A stretch of 64,000 nt of DNA from contig JACPAV010000025.1 in assembly GCA_016180645.1 (NCBI GenBank), positions 1-64,000 of the forward strand, read 5' to 3'. Both the position numbers and the translations under genes were made by a program. Shown in pieces: positions 17,857 through 27,246 of this stretch. Each line of letters starts with the position of its first letter. The stretch's first letter is position 1. The notes under the pieces are model-generated. The model was given only the letters and a program-made list of their open reading frames with translations. It had not been told where the DNA came from and did not search any database. This DNA comes from Nitrospirota bacterium (GTDB lineage: Bacteria > JACPQY01).

Positions 17857-20800
17857 ATGGCAACCAAGAGATGCCCGAAGACAGAGGGGGGCAAAGGGCT
17901 TGGAAAGTTCTCCATAACGGGAATCCCATGCCTTCAGCCCATCCTTGGTATTGTAAGTTTGATGGTCGCGGGTTGCGGAGGCGGCCTTCCGGACGTGGTC
18001 GTGCCGCTCAGGCCCGAGCGGGCGGGGATGCTGAGTCGCGTGGAATGGAACGTCGTGGATTCGGAAGGGGAGAGGGCGGAGGTCGATATCGTTCGCCTGG
18101 AGGATCCCAAGTCAGAAAACCGCGCCCCCTCCGCTTCGCTCCAGGGACGACGAGATGAAGAATCATGGGATCCTCGCGTCGAGGAGCGGAGCGGGCTGGT
18201 TCTCGGTGATGCTCTCAACCGAAAAGGTACTTATCTTGTGATGCAAGCGGCCGGCGTGCCGGTGGCCATTGTTGCCGGTCATCCGCCGGTCATCGAGTGG
18301 CTCGACCCGGACCATGACCGGGTGGACAGTCTCACGGAGCTCCTGCTGCAGACGGATCCGACGCAGGTGGATGTCACGGCGGGGTCGGACGCGGTGAGGA
18401 GGGTCGAAAGGGAATCCTACGCTTTTGCGTCGGACCTCCCGGTGAAGGAGCGGGGGAAAAAGGAAAAGTGGGTGTACGGCCGCGAGGGGCGTATTTTGTT
18501 CGAGAGCGGTGAAAGCGCCCGGGCGGATCTCGCTCGCTGGTGGAAGGGGCCGGGGAAAGACAATACGTGCGCGGAGGCAGCACCCGGAGACGCTTGGGAA
18601 ATGCACGAGGTGGGCTGCGACGTTGGCTCGTTGAACATGAGCGACGGTTGGCACACGGTCTGGGCGGAAGACGTTCTGACGTTTCGGATCGGGCGGCCGG
18701 TGCCGGCCACGGTGGTCAAGACTCGCGAAGACGGCATGGATTTTCTGTGCCAGGGGGATGAAAAACTATTCGGCCCAAGCCTGTGCTACGAGCAGTGCTC
18801 GGTCGGGGCCATCGGATTTCGGTCGTGCGGGAGCGTCGACTACGTCTCGACGGGTCCGGGGATCGCCGCGGTGCGCGTGCGATCGGTGGAGGCGGGCGGA
18901 GCCATCGACCTGACGGGAGCCACGGTGCCGTACCGGAGCGTGGCGCGGGCGGTGGGACGCCAAGGCCGCGAAGAAATTCGGTTGTCGCCCGGGCGGGGCG
19001 ATCTCCTCAAATACTGTGCGGATGGAAAAGGGGGTTGCGAGCCGACGAAGCCGCACACGGAGATCTTGCGGCTCTCCTGCAAGGCATCCGGGTGCAAGTA
19101 TTTCGTCAACACGGTTCAGGAGCGACGGGAGAGACTGTCGGCGCCACGGCAGCAGAGCCTCGTGGTCATCGACGGCGATGCGCCGACGGCGCAGTACACC
19201 CCCGAGACGGGATGGTTGGGCTCCTCCGGGACGTATGAAGTCAAGGGCCATGATGCCAGTTCCCCCCTGATCGGTTTGTACTACTGTGCGGCCGGAGCGG
19301 GGGCGCCGCCTTGTGAAGGCGACCCAGCCGACTACGACCGGCTGATTGCAGCGGAGGGTACGGGGGGCCAAACCGTGCAGGATGGGTACGGCTTTACGTT
19401 TACGTTTACGGGGGCGCTACTCCAGGAGTTGGCGACGCAGTCTTGCGCGGGGCTTGGAGCGTGCACGATGCGGCTGGCCGGCGTGGTCATGGACAGCGCG
19501 GGGAACCCCAGCGTGAAGATCGAGGCGGTGGTGAAGCGGGACGTGAGCGTGCCGATCGTAACGGCCTACGCGCCGGAGTACACGACGGAGGCCGCGGCCA
19601 CGGTGAAGTTCAGCATGACCGATACGGGCTCGGGACCGGCGAAGGTACGGCACTGCATGGCCGCGCAGGGGAGTGATACGTGCGAGCCGGCGACGGAGAC
19701 CAACGTGGACGAAACCGGCTCGGCCGAGGTCACGGTGGACTCGCGAAGCAGCGTGGACGTCGTCACGGTGGTGTACGAGGGCCTGGACCAACTGGGCAAT
19801 GTTTCGACGCGGGGGAGCGTCGTCCTGAAATTTGACGGCTCTGGACCGATGGTACAGATGCCGAGCCCGGGCGTGTACGGCCCGGGGCCGAAGGCGGTGT
19901 CCGCGACGGATGCATCGGGCGCGGGACTGGATCGGGTGGTGGTGTGCGTGGTGACCGTGGACATGAATGCATGCCCTGAAAAAGGGTATGCGGTCCAGCC
20001 GTCAAGCGGGGTGGATCCGCTGGAATTTACGGTGGACGTGACATGCCAGGAGGGGGATCTGTGCGCACGGTGGATCCTGGCGAAGGCGTTCGACCGGGCG
20101 GGGAACGCGGGGGCCTGGGCGAAAACGAAACTGAGCATCGATCAGAGGGCGCCCGCGATCACGATTGAAGGGCCGGCGGGTCAGCTCCTGGCCTCGAAAG
20201 CGGAATTCAAAATCACATCGGCGGACGGAACCGGAGAGAGCGGCGTGGCGAAGGTCACGTTCTGCACGGGGGCGAATGGGGCGTGCGACGCGGCATCCGG
20301 CCAGAACGTGCCGGCGGGTGGCCGCGTCACGCTGGAGGGAGACAAAGACGTCTTCAGCTGGCGATGGCTCTGCGTGCGGAGTTCCGACCGGATCGGGAAC
20401 GCGGCGAGCCGCTGCGTTCGGGCGGGATTCGACCATGTGACGGGGGCGTGCGCGATCGAGAATGGAGGAGGACGGTGGATGCGGTGGACGAGCGACGTGC
20501 CGCTGTCGAGCTGCGTCGAGCCGGGCCAGGATGAGTTTCTGGGGGACTCGGGGAAGGATCTTGTGCGCGAACCCTTCGGGGCGCGCGTGGCCTACTGCAT
20601 TACGAATGAAGGTGGGACGTGCGTGCCAAATGGGTCAAAGACCGTTGCGGTTGACGCGGCATCGCGGAGGGCGGCGATGCCAATCGGGGAATTCGGCTGC
20701 GGAGCGGGGGAGGGGTGTGCGAAGGCGGTGTTTTTCCGCATGGAGGACAAATTCGGCAACGTGGGGAAGGTCGAGTCCGGTGCGGTTCGGATCGACCTCC

Positions 20801-23193
20801 AGGCGCCTGAACTGATGGCGCTCCTCAGCGGCACGACGCTGACCGTGAATGTGAGTGACGGACATTCGGGAGCGGCGCTCGTGCGGTATCACGCCTGGGT
20901 GTCCGGAGGCTTCAGACCGGAGGCGAACACGGAATGGGATTTCTACGTACCCTCGGAGGGGGGCGGAGGGGCTGGGGCGGCGCAGATGTACGAGGCGGGG
21001 AACTGGCTGAACCTGTCCGGAGTGGGAACGGTGACGGTCAATAGTCACGCGATCCTCTGTGGAAGGGTTGACCGGAGCGCGGGGAGCACCGACTGCACGG
21101 TAACCATCGAATACAAGGTGCGGGACGCGGCCGGGAACGAGTCGACGGGGGGTACTGGAAGCACGGGAAGCAAGGTCAAGGTGGGTCAGATCAGCGACGG
21201 GGGAGTGAAGGACGAAGGCGCGCCCGTGATTGTGGGAGGCAAGGTCTACGAGGGATTGTACGAGTCGTCCCCTCCGCTTCGCTCCACGGACGACGGGATG
21301 AAGAATCATTCGGTCCTTGCGTCGGCTGAGCACGACATCGAGGTATGGGCGGGCGGCGGGTTGCCGGTAAGCGTGAGATTCAAAGACGGGCTGGTGAACG
21401 CGAAGAATGAACCCACCGGGACGTCAGCCGTGGACTATGTGCGGTTCGATCTCTTCTGGGGTTTCGACGGAAGTCAGGCCTGCTCGGAGAGCTACCGCGT
21501 AAAGTGGGAGTGCAGTGGTAATTGGACGTGCGTGATGCCGAAGGATCCGAAGCCGGCGACGGAGCTCCTGGGAATTGCGTACATGAGACCGCTGTCCGGG
21601 GGCGAGCGGGCATGGACGGGAAGTCTGAACATCGACCTGGCGAAGATCATGGGTACGGACCAATACCGGGGGGACCAGGTGGATCCGGCGGTAAATTCGG
21701 CGGCCCAGGCGAAGCAAGCTCCGGGGCGCGTTCCGCGGCGTTGGTTTGTTCGGGCGAAGGCGGTGGACGTGTACGGCAATGTGTCGGCCTGCGCGGCCTC
21801 AAATGGGTTCTACCCCTACGAAGTCCGCGGCGAAGGGGGTGACGCGCATCTCAAATTCCTTCAGATGAGCGCAAACCTGGGCTCGGCTGAGAACGTGCTC
21901 TTTGGACGATTCAAATCATTCGGCGACGCCTACCGTTCGAAATCGGAAAGCGTGATTGCGCTCAAAGACTGGACGCCCCCCGCGGAACTGGGATGGAACA
22001 GCGGTTCGATAGCCACGACGCGGAGGACGGTGCGCGCGCTGGCGGCGAACGAGGACAAGGACGCCCGGTACTGGGTGAGCTCGGTGACGTACAACCAAGA
22101 TACTACAAACGGCCTGTACTTAACGCTGCAGCACTCGCTTTGGCTGGACAAAATTCGCAAAAGTGATGGAGGCCGGAGGACGTGCTTCGTGGGGAAGGCC
22201 CCATGGATGATCGTACCCAAGAATGCAGCGGTTCCGGATCCGCACGGCTGGAGTGCGGTACTTCCGAGTGGGAAGGTCTTGGTGTCTGGGGTTTTCTACA
22301 ATGCCGATTCAACGTATTCAGATGGCTACCACGCCGCGGCGGTCCGGGGCGTGTTGGATCCGGCGATGATGGAAAAGCAGCCGGCGCCGACGGAGGAGGA
22401 TCCGCAGAGGATGGTGGATTCGCCGCGTTGCGGCTCCTCGATCGATGAGGTTCTCCGGCGGGCGGAGAAGGCGAGAAACCCGAGCTGCACGGGTGCGTGC
22501 GAGCCGAGCTTCTATACGTTCATTTACTTCGTGCAATCGTCGGACAGGGGGCCTCTGTGGCCGTCCTATAGCGAGGGAGCATCCAGCTACGAAGGTCCCC
22601 AGGGAGATGGCTACGAGCGTACGGTGCTGACCGCTCCGAGCCCCTACGGCGATGGACACGTATTCTACGGGGCGCTGATCTACTCCGACTACTTGGAGAG
22701 CTCCGGGTATGTCCCGCGGATCGTGCTCGACTGGGAGGGCCGGGCGGAGAAGGCATACGGCGAGGGACAGTTTTCGGATGGGAACGTGCTCGAACTGGCC
22801 GGTATGAAGTGCCGAGACGCCGCCTTGGCGGCCGATCCTGATTTCGGTCTGATTGTGCGGAGTCCTTACGGGCTCACGAACTACCCGTGGTTTCGGCCGG
22901 TGTCGGCGAGAGTGTTTTCCTCCGCATCCTGCGGCATCCACCTCTTCTGCGCCAAACCGGAGGGCGGGGGCCAGCACATCTGGACGATGGATCCGCTCGT
23001 GAAGGAACAGCCGGGCACGCCCTACAAGGCGGTAGCCGCAAACAAGGGCGCGGTGTGGAAACGTGAGGACTACGCGTTCAGGGACGTGACGATGGACCAG
23101 ATGTGCAATCTTCACGTCCTGGACGATGGATCGGGATCCGCGTATCAGCCGTCGAACCTCCGATACCGGGTGGACCCAGCTAGGTGGTGGTAG
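17857..23193 (+). CDS. Giant lipoprotein with bacterial Ig-like repeats
   Basis: A 1778-aa exported protein. The ATG at 17857 follows GAGGGGGC; a hydrophobic signal ending LMVAGCGGG (about residue 37) looks like a lipobox. The body is a series of about 90-100 residue Ig-like/beta-sandwich repeats, each ending in a DxxGN motif (DSAGNPS, DQLGNVS, DRAGNAG, DRIGNAA, DKFGNVG, DAAGNES, DVYGNVS), with paired cysteines. A C-terminal section of about 450 residues has a different, propeller-like look. Family A repeats are read in frame at residues 89-108 (SASLQGRRDEESWDPRVE) and 1136-1156 (SPPLRSTDDGMKNHSVLAS). Likely a surface adhesin or envelope structure. It is the first of four consecutive exported proteins and resembles the product of 41560-45912. 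Confidence 0.8.
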   Translation: MATKRCPKTEGGKGLGKFSITGIPCLQPILGIVSLMVAGCGGGLPDVVVPLRPERAGMLSRVEWNVVDSEGERAEVDIVRLEDPKSENRAPSASLQGRRDEESWDPRVEERSGLVLGDALNRKGTYLVMQAAGVPVAIVAGHPPVIEWLDPDHDRVDSLTELLLQTDPTQVDVTAGSDAVRRVERESYAFASDLPVKERGKKEKWVYGREGRILFESGESARADLARWWKGPGKDNTCAEAAPGDAWEMHEVGCDVGSLNMSDGWHTVWAEDVLTFRIGRPVPATVVKTREDGMDFLCQGDEKLFGPSLCYEQCSVGAIGFRSCGSVDYVSTGPGIAAVRVRSVEAGGAIDLTGATVPYRSVARAVGRQGREEIRLSPGRGDLLKYCADGKGGCEPTKPHTEILRLSCKASGCKYFVNTVQERRERLSAPRQQSLVVIDGDAPTAQYTPETGWLGSSGTYEVKGHDASSPLIGLYYCAAGAGAPPCEGDPADYDRLIAAEGTGGQTVQDGYGFTFTFTGALLQELATQSCAGLGACTMRLAGVVMDSAGNPSVKIEAVVKRDVSVPIVTAYAPEYTTEAAATVKFSMTDTGSGPAKVRHCMAAQGSDTCEPATETNVDETGSAEVTVDSRSSVDVVTVVYEGLDQLGNVSTRGSVVLKFDGSGPMVQMPSPGVYGPGPKAVSATDASGAGLDRVVVCVVTVDMNACPEKGYAVQPSSGVDPLEFTVDVTCQEGDLCARWILAKAFDRAGNAGAWAKTKLSIDQRAPAITIEGPAGQLLASKAEFKITSADGTGESGVAKVTFCTGANGACDAASGQNVPAGGRVTLEGDKDVFSWRWLCVRSSDRIGNAASRCVRAGFDHVTGACAIENGGGRWMRWTSDVPLSSCVEPGQDEFLGDSGKDLVREPFGARVAYCITNEGGTCVPNGSKTVAVDAASRRAAMPIGEFGCGAGEGCAKAVFFRMEDKFGNVGKVESGAVRIDLQAPELMALLSGTTLTVNVSDGHSGAALVRYHAWVSGGFRPEANTEWDFYVPSEGGGGAGAAQMYEAGNWLNLSGVGTVTVNSHAILCGRVDRSAGSTDCTVTIEYKVRDAAGNESTGGTGSTGSKVKVGQISDGGVKDEGAPVIVGGKVYEGLYESSPPLRSTDDGMKNHSVLASAEHDIEVWAGGGLPVSVRFKDGLVNAKNEPTGTSAVDYVRFDLFWGFDGSQACSESYRVKWECSGNWTCVMPKDPKPATELLGIAYMRPLSGGERAWTGSLNIDLAKIMGTDQYRGDQVDPAVNSAAQAKQAPGRVPRRWFVRAKAVDVYGNVSACAASNGFYPYEVRGEGGDAHLKFLQMSANLGSAENVLFGRFKSFGDAYRSKSESVIALKDWTPPAELGWNSGSIATTRRTVRALAANEDKDARYWVSSVTYNQDTTNGLYLTLQHSLWLDKIRKSDGGRRTCFVGKAPWMIVPKNAAVPDPHGWSAVLPSGKVLVSGVFYNADSTYSDGYHAAAVRGVLDPAMMEKQPAPTEEDPQRMVDSPRCGSSIDEVLRRAEKARNPSCTGACEPSFYTFIYFVQSSDRGPLWPSYSEGASSYEGPQGDGYERTVLTAPSPYGDGHVFYGALIYSDYLESSGYVPRIVLDWEGRAEKAYGEGQFSDGNVLELAGMKCRDAALAADPDFGLIVRSPYGLTNYPWFRPVSARVFSSASCGIHLFCAKPEGGGQHIWTMDPLVKEQPGTPYKAVAANKGAVWKREDYAFRDVTMDQMCNLHVLDDGSGSAYQPSNLRYRVDPARWW
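18123..18181 (+). repeat. Repeat family A, copy 6 (in frame inside the giant lipoprotein)
   Basis: Consensus copy read in the second forward frame, giving SASLQGRRDEESWDPRVE. Confidence 0.93.
21266..21324 (+). repeat. Repeat family A, copy 7 (in frame inside the giant lipoprotein)
   Basis: Consensus copy read in the first forward frame, giving SPPLRSTDDGMKNHSVLAS, between two Ig-like units. Confidence 0.93.
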
Positions 23194-23207
23194 CGGTGAG
23201 AAACCTT

Positions 23208-23266
23208 CCCGCGCGCAGGACGCGCAAGCGGTGCCGGCAGCGGCCAGGATGGCCGACCCGGCCCGG
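23208..23266 (+). repeat. Repeat family C, copy 2
   Basis: CCCGCGCGCAGGACGCGC then GCGGTGCCGGCAGCGGCCAG. It lies just past the stop of the giant lipoprotein, between it and the chosen start of the next gene. Confidence 0.88.
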
Positions 23267-23314
23267 CATACACGATGGCGCGGACGCCCTCCTTTCATGG
23301 TCCCATACCGTCCT

Positions 23315-23373
23315 GGCCCCCTGCGCTCCGCTCCGGGGACGACGGAAGGAATCGTTATGGGGTCGCCGCGTCG
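23315..23373 (+). repeat. Repeat family A, copy 8 (variant) ending at a start codon
   Basis: Same variant as copy 3 (GACGACGGAAGGAATCG). Its terminal GCCGCGTCG lies 2 nt before the ATG at 23376. Confidence 0.9.
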
Positions 23374-23375
23374 GC

Positions 23376-26363
23376 ATGGGACTGACGCTACTTCTTGCTT
23401 TAGCGGGAACGCCGGCGTGCAGCGGCGAAGGGCACGGAGGACAGCTTCCGAGTCTGGTTCTACTCACGCCGCGGGTGCGGAACGGTCAGGAGATCAAGGT
23501 GCAGGTTCGGTCGTTCGTAGAAGGCGCCGAGGTGACGATCGATGCGTCGGCGCTCGATTCGGAGTTCGGGCCGACCCGAAAGACCGAGGTGCGGACGCGG
23601 GAGGACGGTGTTTACGAAGCTGCGTACGTCGTGGCGGCCGAAAATCGAAACGTGGACGGAGCGTATGCGGTTCGCGTCCGCGTGAGGATGCCGGAGGGGG
23701 ATTTTGCGGCATCGGAGGAGTTCACGGTGAAGCTGGAAAACGGAGCGACGCACGGATGGGTCGTCTCGTTCGAGGCGACCGCGGGAGAGGCGGCGGGGCC
23801 GGACGGGTATCGGTCGGTCGGTCGCCTGGTGGTGGCGGCGCGGGAGGACGGTGTTCTGAGGGCGCTTGCGATCCGGTCCCGTCCGGTCGCCGGACCTCAG
23901 GCGGGCGGAGGCGCGGTAAAGAGCGAAAGGATGCGGGGGGAATGGCGGCTGGCGAGCGGAGTGGCCGGGAGCGAAGTCTTGGATTTTACACCGGGGGCAA
24001 CGGCGGACGGACAGCCGAAATGGGACGTCGCTCTGGGCGGAGAGGGTCTTCCCGTCGAAAAAGGGATGCATCGATGGAGTCTCCTCCTGCGGAGAGCCTG
24101 CGGCGAGGCTGGAGAGGCGCCGGCGCTTGAGATGAGCGCCGAGGACGTGATGGTCGTAAACGGCGTGGGCCAGGTGATTGAAGTTCAGGGTGTCCCGGTG
24201 ACGATTAGGATCGAGGAGGCCGTCTCGCTGGTGGAGCGGTGGTCGCTCAGCCTGGCGGCATTCGAAGCGTTTCCAAGAGTCCTGGGTGCAGCCGATTTGG
24301 AGAGCAGCGAGTGGGGGGATGAACTCCTGGTGTTCGGTGGGCATGGCGGCCGGCGGATTTCGAGGATCGAGCTGGATGCATCGGCGGGGGCCCGGGAGGC
24401 GGGGAGGTGGGAATCGATCAAGGGCCGGAGACTCGTGTCGGCAGCGACGGCAAACCTGGACGGCGACGAGAAGGTTGACGTGATTGCGACGGATGAGACG
24501 GGGGGTATTCAGGTGTTTTTCAATGCGGATGCGGAAGGGAGGATGCCAATCCTCTGGACGGGTGAGCCAGGGCTTGAGGTCGTGGGAGGGACTTTCGACG
24601 CCGACGGGAATGGTCTTGGCGACTATGCGTTTTTCAACAAATCGACGGGCTCGCTCTGGATTGGGCCGAGCCGGCCTGACGGGGTGAGCAAGGCAGTGGG
24701 TTCGGTGGAAGCGCCCCCTCCGCTTCGCTCCGGGGACGACGATCAGAACGGTCATGCGGTCCTTGCGTCGCCGACCTTCGTAAAGGGGTCGCTGGGGCAG
24801 GGGCCGTTCGCCGGGGTGTGGGCGGTCGACGTGGACGGCGACGGCGTGAGCGAGCTGATGGCGGCGGCTTCGTCGGGACGTCGGAGCTGGATGACGCTTT
24901 ACCGGCGATCCGGTGAGACAGGGCGATACGAAGGAGGCCGGTCGGCCGGATTCGGGAAAGGCGCTCTGCAGTTCTCAGGGCCGTGCGAGGGGTGCGACCG
25001 GGAGGATGGGGCGTGGGCGGCCGTCGTTCTGGACGGAGGCGAAGTGAAACTCCTGCATGTCACGGCGCAGGGCGAGTGGGCCGTGGCGTGGTCGAGGGAT
25101 GTGGGGCGCGGAGCGAGGAAGATTGCCGTGCTGCCGGACGGAGATGTGGCGGTATCGATTTCGAGCGGGGTGGTGGTCCTCGATTCCGGGGGTGAGCGCC
25201 CCGTAACGGGGGTTGATCGGGAGCCGGATTGGATGGGGGCGGCAAGGGCACGGGGATGCGCGGGTTGCGGGGGGGATTTCGCGGTCGGGTATGAGGAAGG
25301 CTTGGACGTCGTCTCAGGGGCGGGCGGGGTCTGGTCGGTGTCAAGGTCCTCGGGGTCAGGATTTTATCCCACGCGCGTGGCCACCGAAAACGGGGCAGGA
25401 CTTTGGTTTGCTGGGAACGGAACCAGCGCACAGCACCTATCGGTGGAGTATGGCCGGCCGGGCGGACTGACGGCCGTGAGCACGAAAGGGCGGATCCTCG
25501 GGGCAGCGGCCTTGAGTGGGGGCGTGGCGCTGCTTCAGGAGAATGTAGTTGAGATTGTGGGACGGCGCTGCCCGCCCGCAGGACGCGGAAGCGGTGCCGG
25601 AAGCGGCCAGGATGGCCGACCCGGCTTGGCCGTGGAGTGTCCGGAACAAGGGCGAGAGGTGGCGCTCCCAAAGGGAGAATGGAGCGCGATCGCGAGCGGC
25701 GATCTGGACGGCGACGGCGAAAACGAATTGGTTGTGGCCCCGAAGGTTGGGGGAAGGTGGCTTTTCATGAAGGACGAGGGGGGGCCGCTGGCCAGTTCCG
25801 ATTTGGGCGTCCGTGCGGAGCGGATATTCGTAGAGGACCTCGATGGGGATGGCCTGGCGGAGATCGTTGCGCTTATGGAAAAGGAAGGCGCCATGGCGGT
25901 TATCGGCTTCGATGTGGCCGGGCGAACGCTCAGGGTGAGAGGGACCGCCCAGAGGGGTAGCGGGATGCGCGTGTTGGGTTGGGCGGGGAACGGACGGCTT
26001 GTGGCGGCGGGCTCGGGTTCTGTCGAGTTGGTCAAAATCGAGATGTCGGATGGACAAATCGCCGTCAAGAGATCGGGGGCAAGGGCGGTCACGGGCCTGC
26101 CGCTGGGCGCCGCTGAGGTGGGCATGGGTTCCGGATCGGGCGGACCGGAGCCATCCATGGGGGTCTTGATTGATCGGGCCGATGAGGGCAGGGCCCTGGG
26201 TCTCCTGTCCGGGGAGGCCGCGGAGAGCGGATGTCTGGGAGCGGTCGTGCGGGTTGATGCGGACGGCCTGGCAGCGGTGGATCTTAACGGAGATGGACGA
26301 AAGGAGCTGATCGCATGGAGTTCAACGAGTGGAGTGGTGAAGGGGTACGAGGTGCGGCCATGA
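23376..26363 (+). CDS. Exported FG-GAP/VCBS-repeat lipoprotein
   Basis: A 995-aa protein. The frame runs back to a GTG at 23184 that overlaps the previous stop, but that part encodes repeats C and A and would bury the signal peptide; I therefore choose ATG 23376, which puts GLTLLLALAGTPACSG at the N-terminus as a lipoprotein-type signal. The body contains DxDGDG calcium-binding loops of FG-GAP/VCBS repeats: NLDGDEKVD, DVDGDGVSE, DLDGDGENE, DLDGDGLAE and DLNGDGRKE, a beta-propeller of the integrin type. A family A repeat is read in frame at residues 445-465 (PPPLRSGDDDQNGHAVLAS) and a family C repeat at about 732-750 (CPPAGRGSGAGSGQDGRPG). Likely works at the surface with the upstream lipoprotein. 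Confidence 0.78.
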   Translation: MGLTLLLALAGTPACSGEGHGGQLPSLVLLTPRVRNGQEIKVQVRSFVEGAEVTIDASALDSEFGPTRKTEVRTREDGVYEAAYVVAAENRNVDGAYAVRVRVRMPEGDFAASEEFTVKLENGATHGWVVSFEATAGEAAGPDGYRSVGRLVVAAREDGVLRALAIRSRPVAGPQAGGGAVKSERMRGEWRLASGVAGSEVLDFTPGATADGQPKWDVALGGEGLPVEKGMHRWSLLLRRACGEAGEAPALEMSAEDVMVVNGVGQVIEVQGVPVTIRIEEAVSLVERWSLSLAAFEAFPRVLGAADLESSEWGDELLVFGGHGGRRISRIELDASAGAREAGRWESIKGRRLVSAATANLDGDEKVDVIATDETGGIQVFFNADAEGRMPILWTGEPGLEVVGGTFDADGNGLGDYAFFNKSTGSLWIGPSRPDGVSKAVGSVEAPPPLRSGDDDQNGHAVLASPTFVKGSLGQGPFAGVWAVDVDGDGVSELMAAASSGRRSWMTLYRRSGETGRYEGGRSAGFGKGALQFSGPCEGCDREDGAWAAVVLDGGEVKLLHVTAQGEWAVAWSRDVGRGARKIAVLPDGDVAVSISSGVVVLDSGGERPVTGVDREPDWMGAARARGCAGCGGDFAVGYEEGLDVVSGAGGVWSVSRSSGSGFYPTRVATENGAGLWFAGNGTSAQHLSVEYGRPGGLTAVSTKGRILGAAALSGGVALLQENVVEIVGRRCPPAGRGSGAGSGQDGRPGLAVECPEQGREVALPKGEWSAIASGDLDGDGENELVVAPKVGGRWLFMKDEGGPLASSDLGVRAERIFVEDLDGDGLAEIVALMEKEGAMAVIGFDVAGRTLRVRGTAQRGSGMRVLGWAGNGRLVAAGSGSVELVKIEMSDGQIAVKRSGARAVTGLPLGAAEVGMGSGSGGPEPSMGVLIDRADEGRALGLLSGEAAESGCLGAVVRVDADGLAAVDLNGDGRKELIAWSSTSGVVKGYEVRP
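24712..24770 (+). repeat. Repeat family A, copy 9 (in frame inside the FG-GAP lipoprotein)
   Basis: Read in the first forward frame as PPPLRSGDDDQNGHAVLAS. Confidence 0.93.
25571..25626 (+). repeat. Repeat family C, copy 3 (in frame inside the FG-GAP lipoprotein)
   Basis: Matches 23208-23266 and the reverse of 612-672; it is translated without a stop between two propeller repeats. Confidence 0.9.
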
Positions 26364-26432
26364 TCCCACCACCTGCCACCAGGTCGAAGACCTGCCTTCC
26401 GGTCCGCCTGAGGCGGACAGGTGGTGGGATGA
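26360..26432. repeat. Repeat family B, copy 4, bridging two genes
   Basis: Palindrome ATGATCCCACCACCTG ... CAGGTGGTGGGATGA. Its left end overlaps the stop of the FG-GAP gene and its right end supplies the ATG (26429) of the next gene. Confidence 0.92.
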
Positions 26433-27214
26433 AATCCCCCGGCTCCCGGATGAGACGCGAATGGGCTGCGATCGTTCTTGTGGTCGGATTGATTGTGATC
26501 ATGGAGAGGACGTCTTGGGGCTTCGCCACGAGCACGATGCGCGAGCGGGAGGTGAGTCTGGGGGCGCGAACAAGCCTGGAACGGGAGAACGTGCGGATGG
26601 CCGGCGTCGTGGGCGGCGCCGCAGTTCGGGCGGACCTCCCGGTTCACTACCTTGGAATCTTGGGAGAGGCAACCTACGGACTGACGAAGAGCCTCGACAT
26701 GGGCCTCAGCCTCGGAGCGGCGAAGATGAAAGGCCCCTGGGAGGAGGCGAAGGCGGACCAGGCCACGCTGATGACGGGCGGACTCCGCGTGAGGGGCACG
26801 GCCTGGTCGAATCATTCGGTTGAAGTGGGGTTTCTCGGAGACGTGCGATACCTGCCTTCGGTCGCGTTCAATGAAGACCTCCTCGTGGGGAATCTCCGGA
26901 TGCCGGGTCAGGTCGCGTTGAAGAACGTGTTTGCGACGGAACTCGGAACCGGCGTGACCTTCTGGCTGCGCACGGCCGGAAAGACCTGGGTGGCGCCGTA
27001 CGTGAGGGGATCCCTCCTGCCGATCGTGGCGCTTTCAGGGACGGTTCAGCAGGGGGAATTCGAAGCCAAGTCCGTTTCCAGACTCACGGCCGGACCGGAG
27101 AGGTTGTGGGGCGTGGCGACGGGGCTGGGAATCAATGTGAATCGGTTTTTCATAACGCCGGAGGTGCGGTTTTGGCCGATCGCCGGCGGCATCAAGTTGG
27201 AGATCCTGCTCTAG
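26429..27214 (+). CDS. Predicted outer-membrane beta-barrel protein
   Basis: A 261-aa protein starting at the edge of repeat B (AGGTGGTGGGATGA). A signal-anchor-like segment (AAIVLVVGLIVIMERTSWGFA, residues 13-33) is followed by a Ser/Gly/aromatic-rich region with alternating hydrophobic residues, for example GLTKSLDMGLSLGAAKM, VEVGFLGDVRYLPS and WVAPYVRGSLLPIVAL. It ends ITPEVRFWPIAGGIKLEILL, a typical terminal beta-strand pattern. I infer an outer-membrane barrel of about 8-10 strands, with the two upstream lipoproteins as partners. No family is recognised. The upstream in-frame extension to 26315 encodes the end of the previous gene's overlap and repeat B and is rejected. Confidence 0.65.
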   Translation: MKSPGSRMRREWAAIVLVVGLIVIMERTSWGFATSTMREREVSLGARTSLERENVRMAGVVGGAAVRADLPVHYLGILGEATYGLTKSLDMGLSLGAAKMKGPWEEAKADQATLMTGGLRVRGTAWSNHSVEVGFLGDVRYLPSVAFNEDLLVGNLRMPGQVALKNVFATELGTGVTFWLRTAGKTWVAPYVRGSLLPIVALSGTVQQGEFEAKSVSRLTAGPERLWGVATGLGINVNRFFITPEVRFWPIAGGIKLEILL

Positions 27215-27246
27215 GGGCGCACGGGTCGCTCAAAAGGAGGCTTGCG

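Noticed and set aside
23184-23375. N-terminal extension of the FG-GAP protein from GTG 23184
   Set aside because: It would translate repeats C and A and place the signal peptide about 65 residues in; the ATG at 23376 gives a normal lipoprotein. I cannot exclude that both starts are used.
25535-26815. A 426-codon minus-strand open frame
   Set aside because: It is antisense to the FG-GAP and barrel-protein genes and has low-complexity Pro/Ser/Arg composition.
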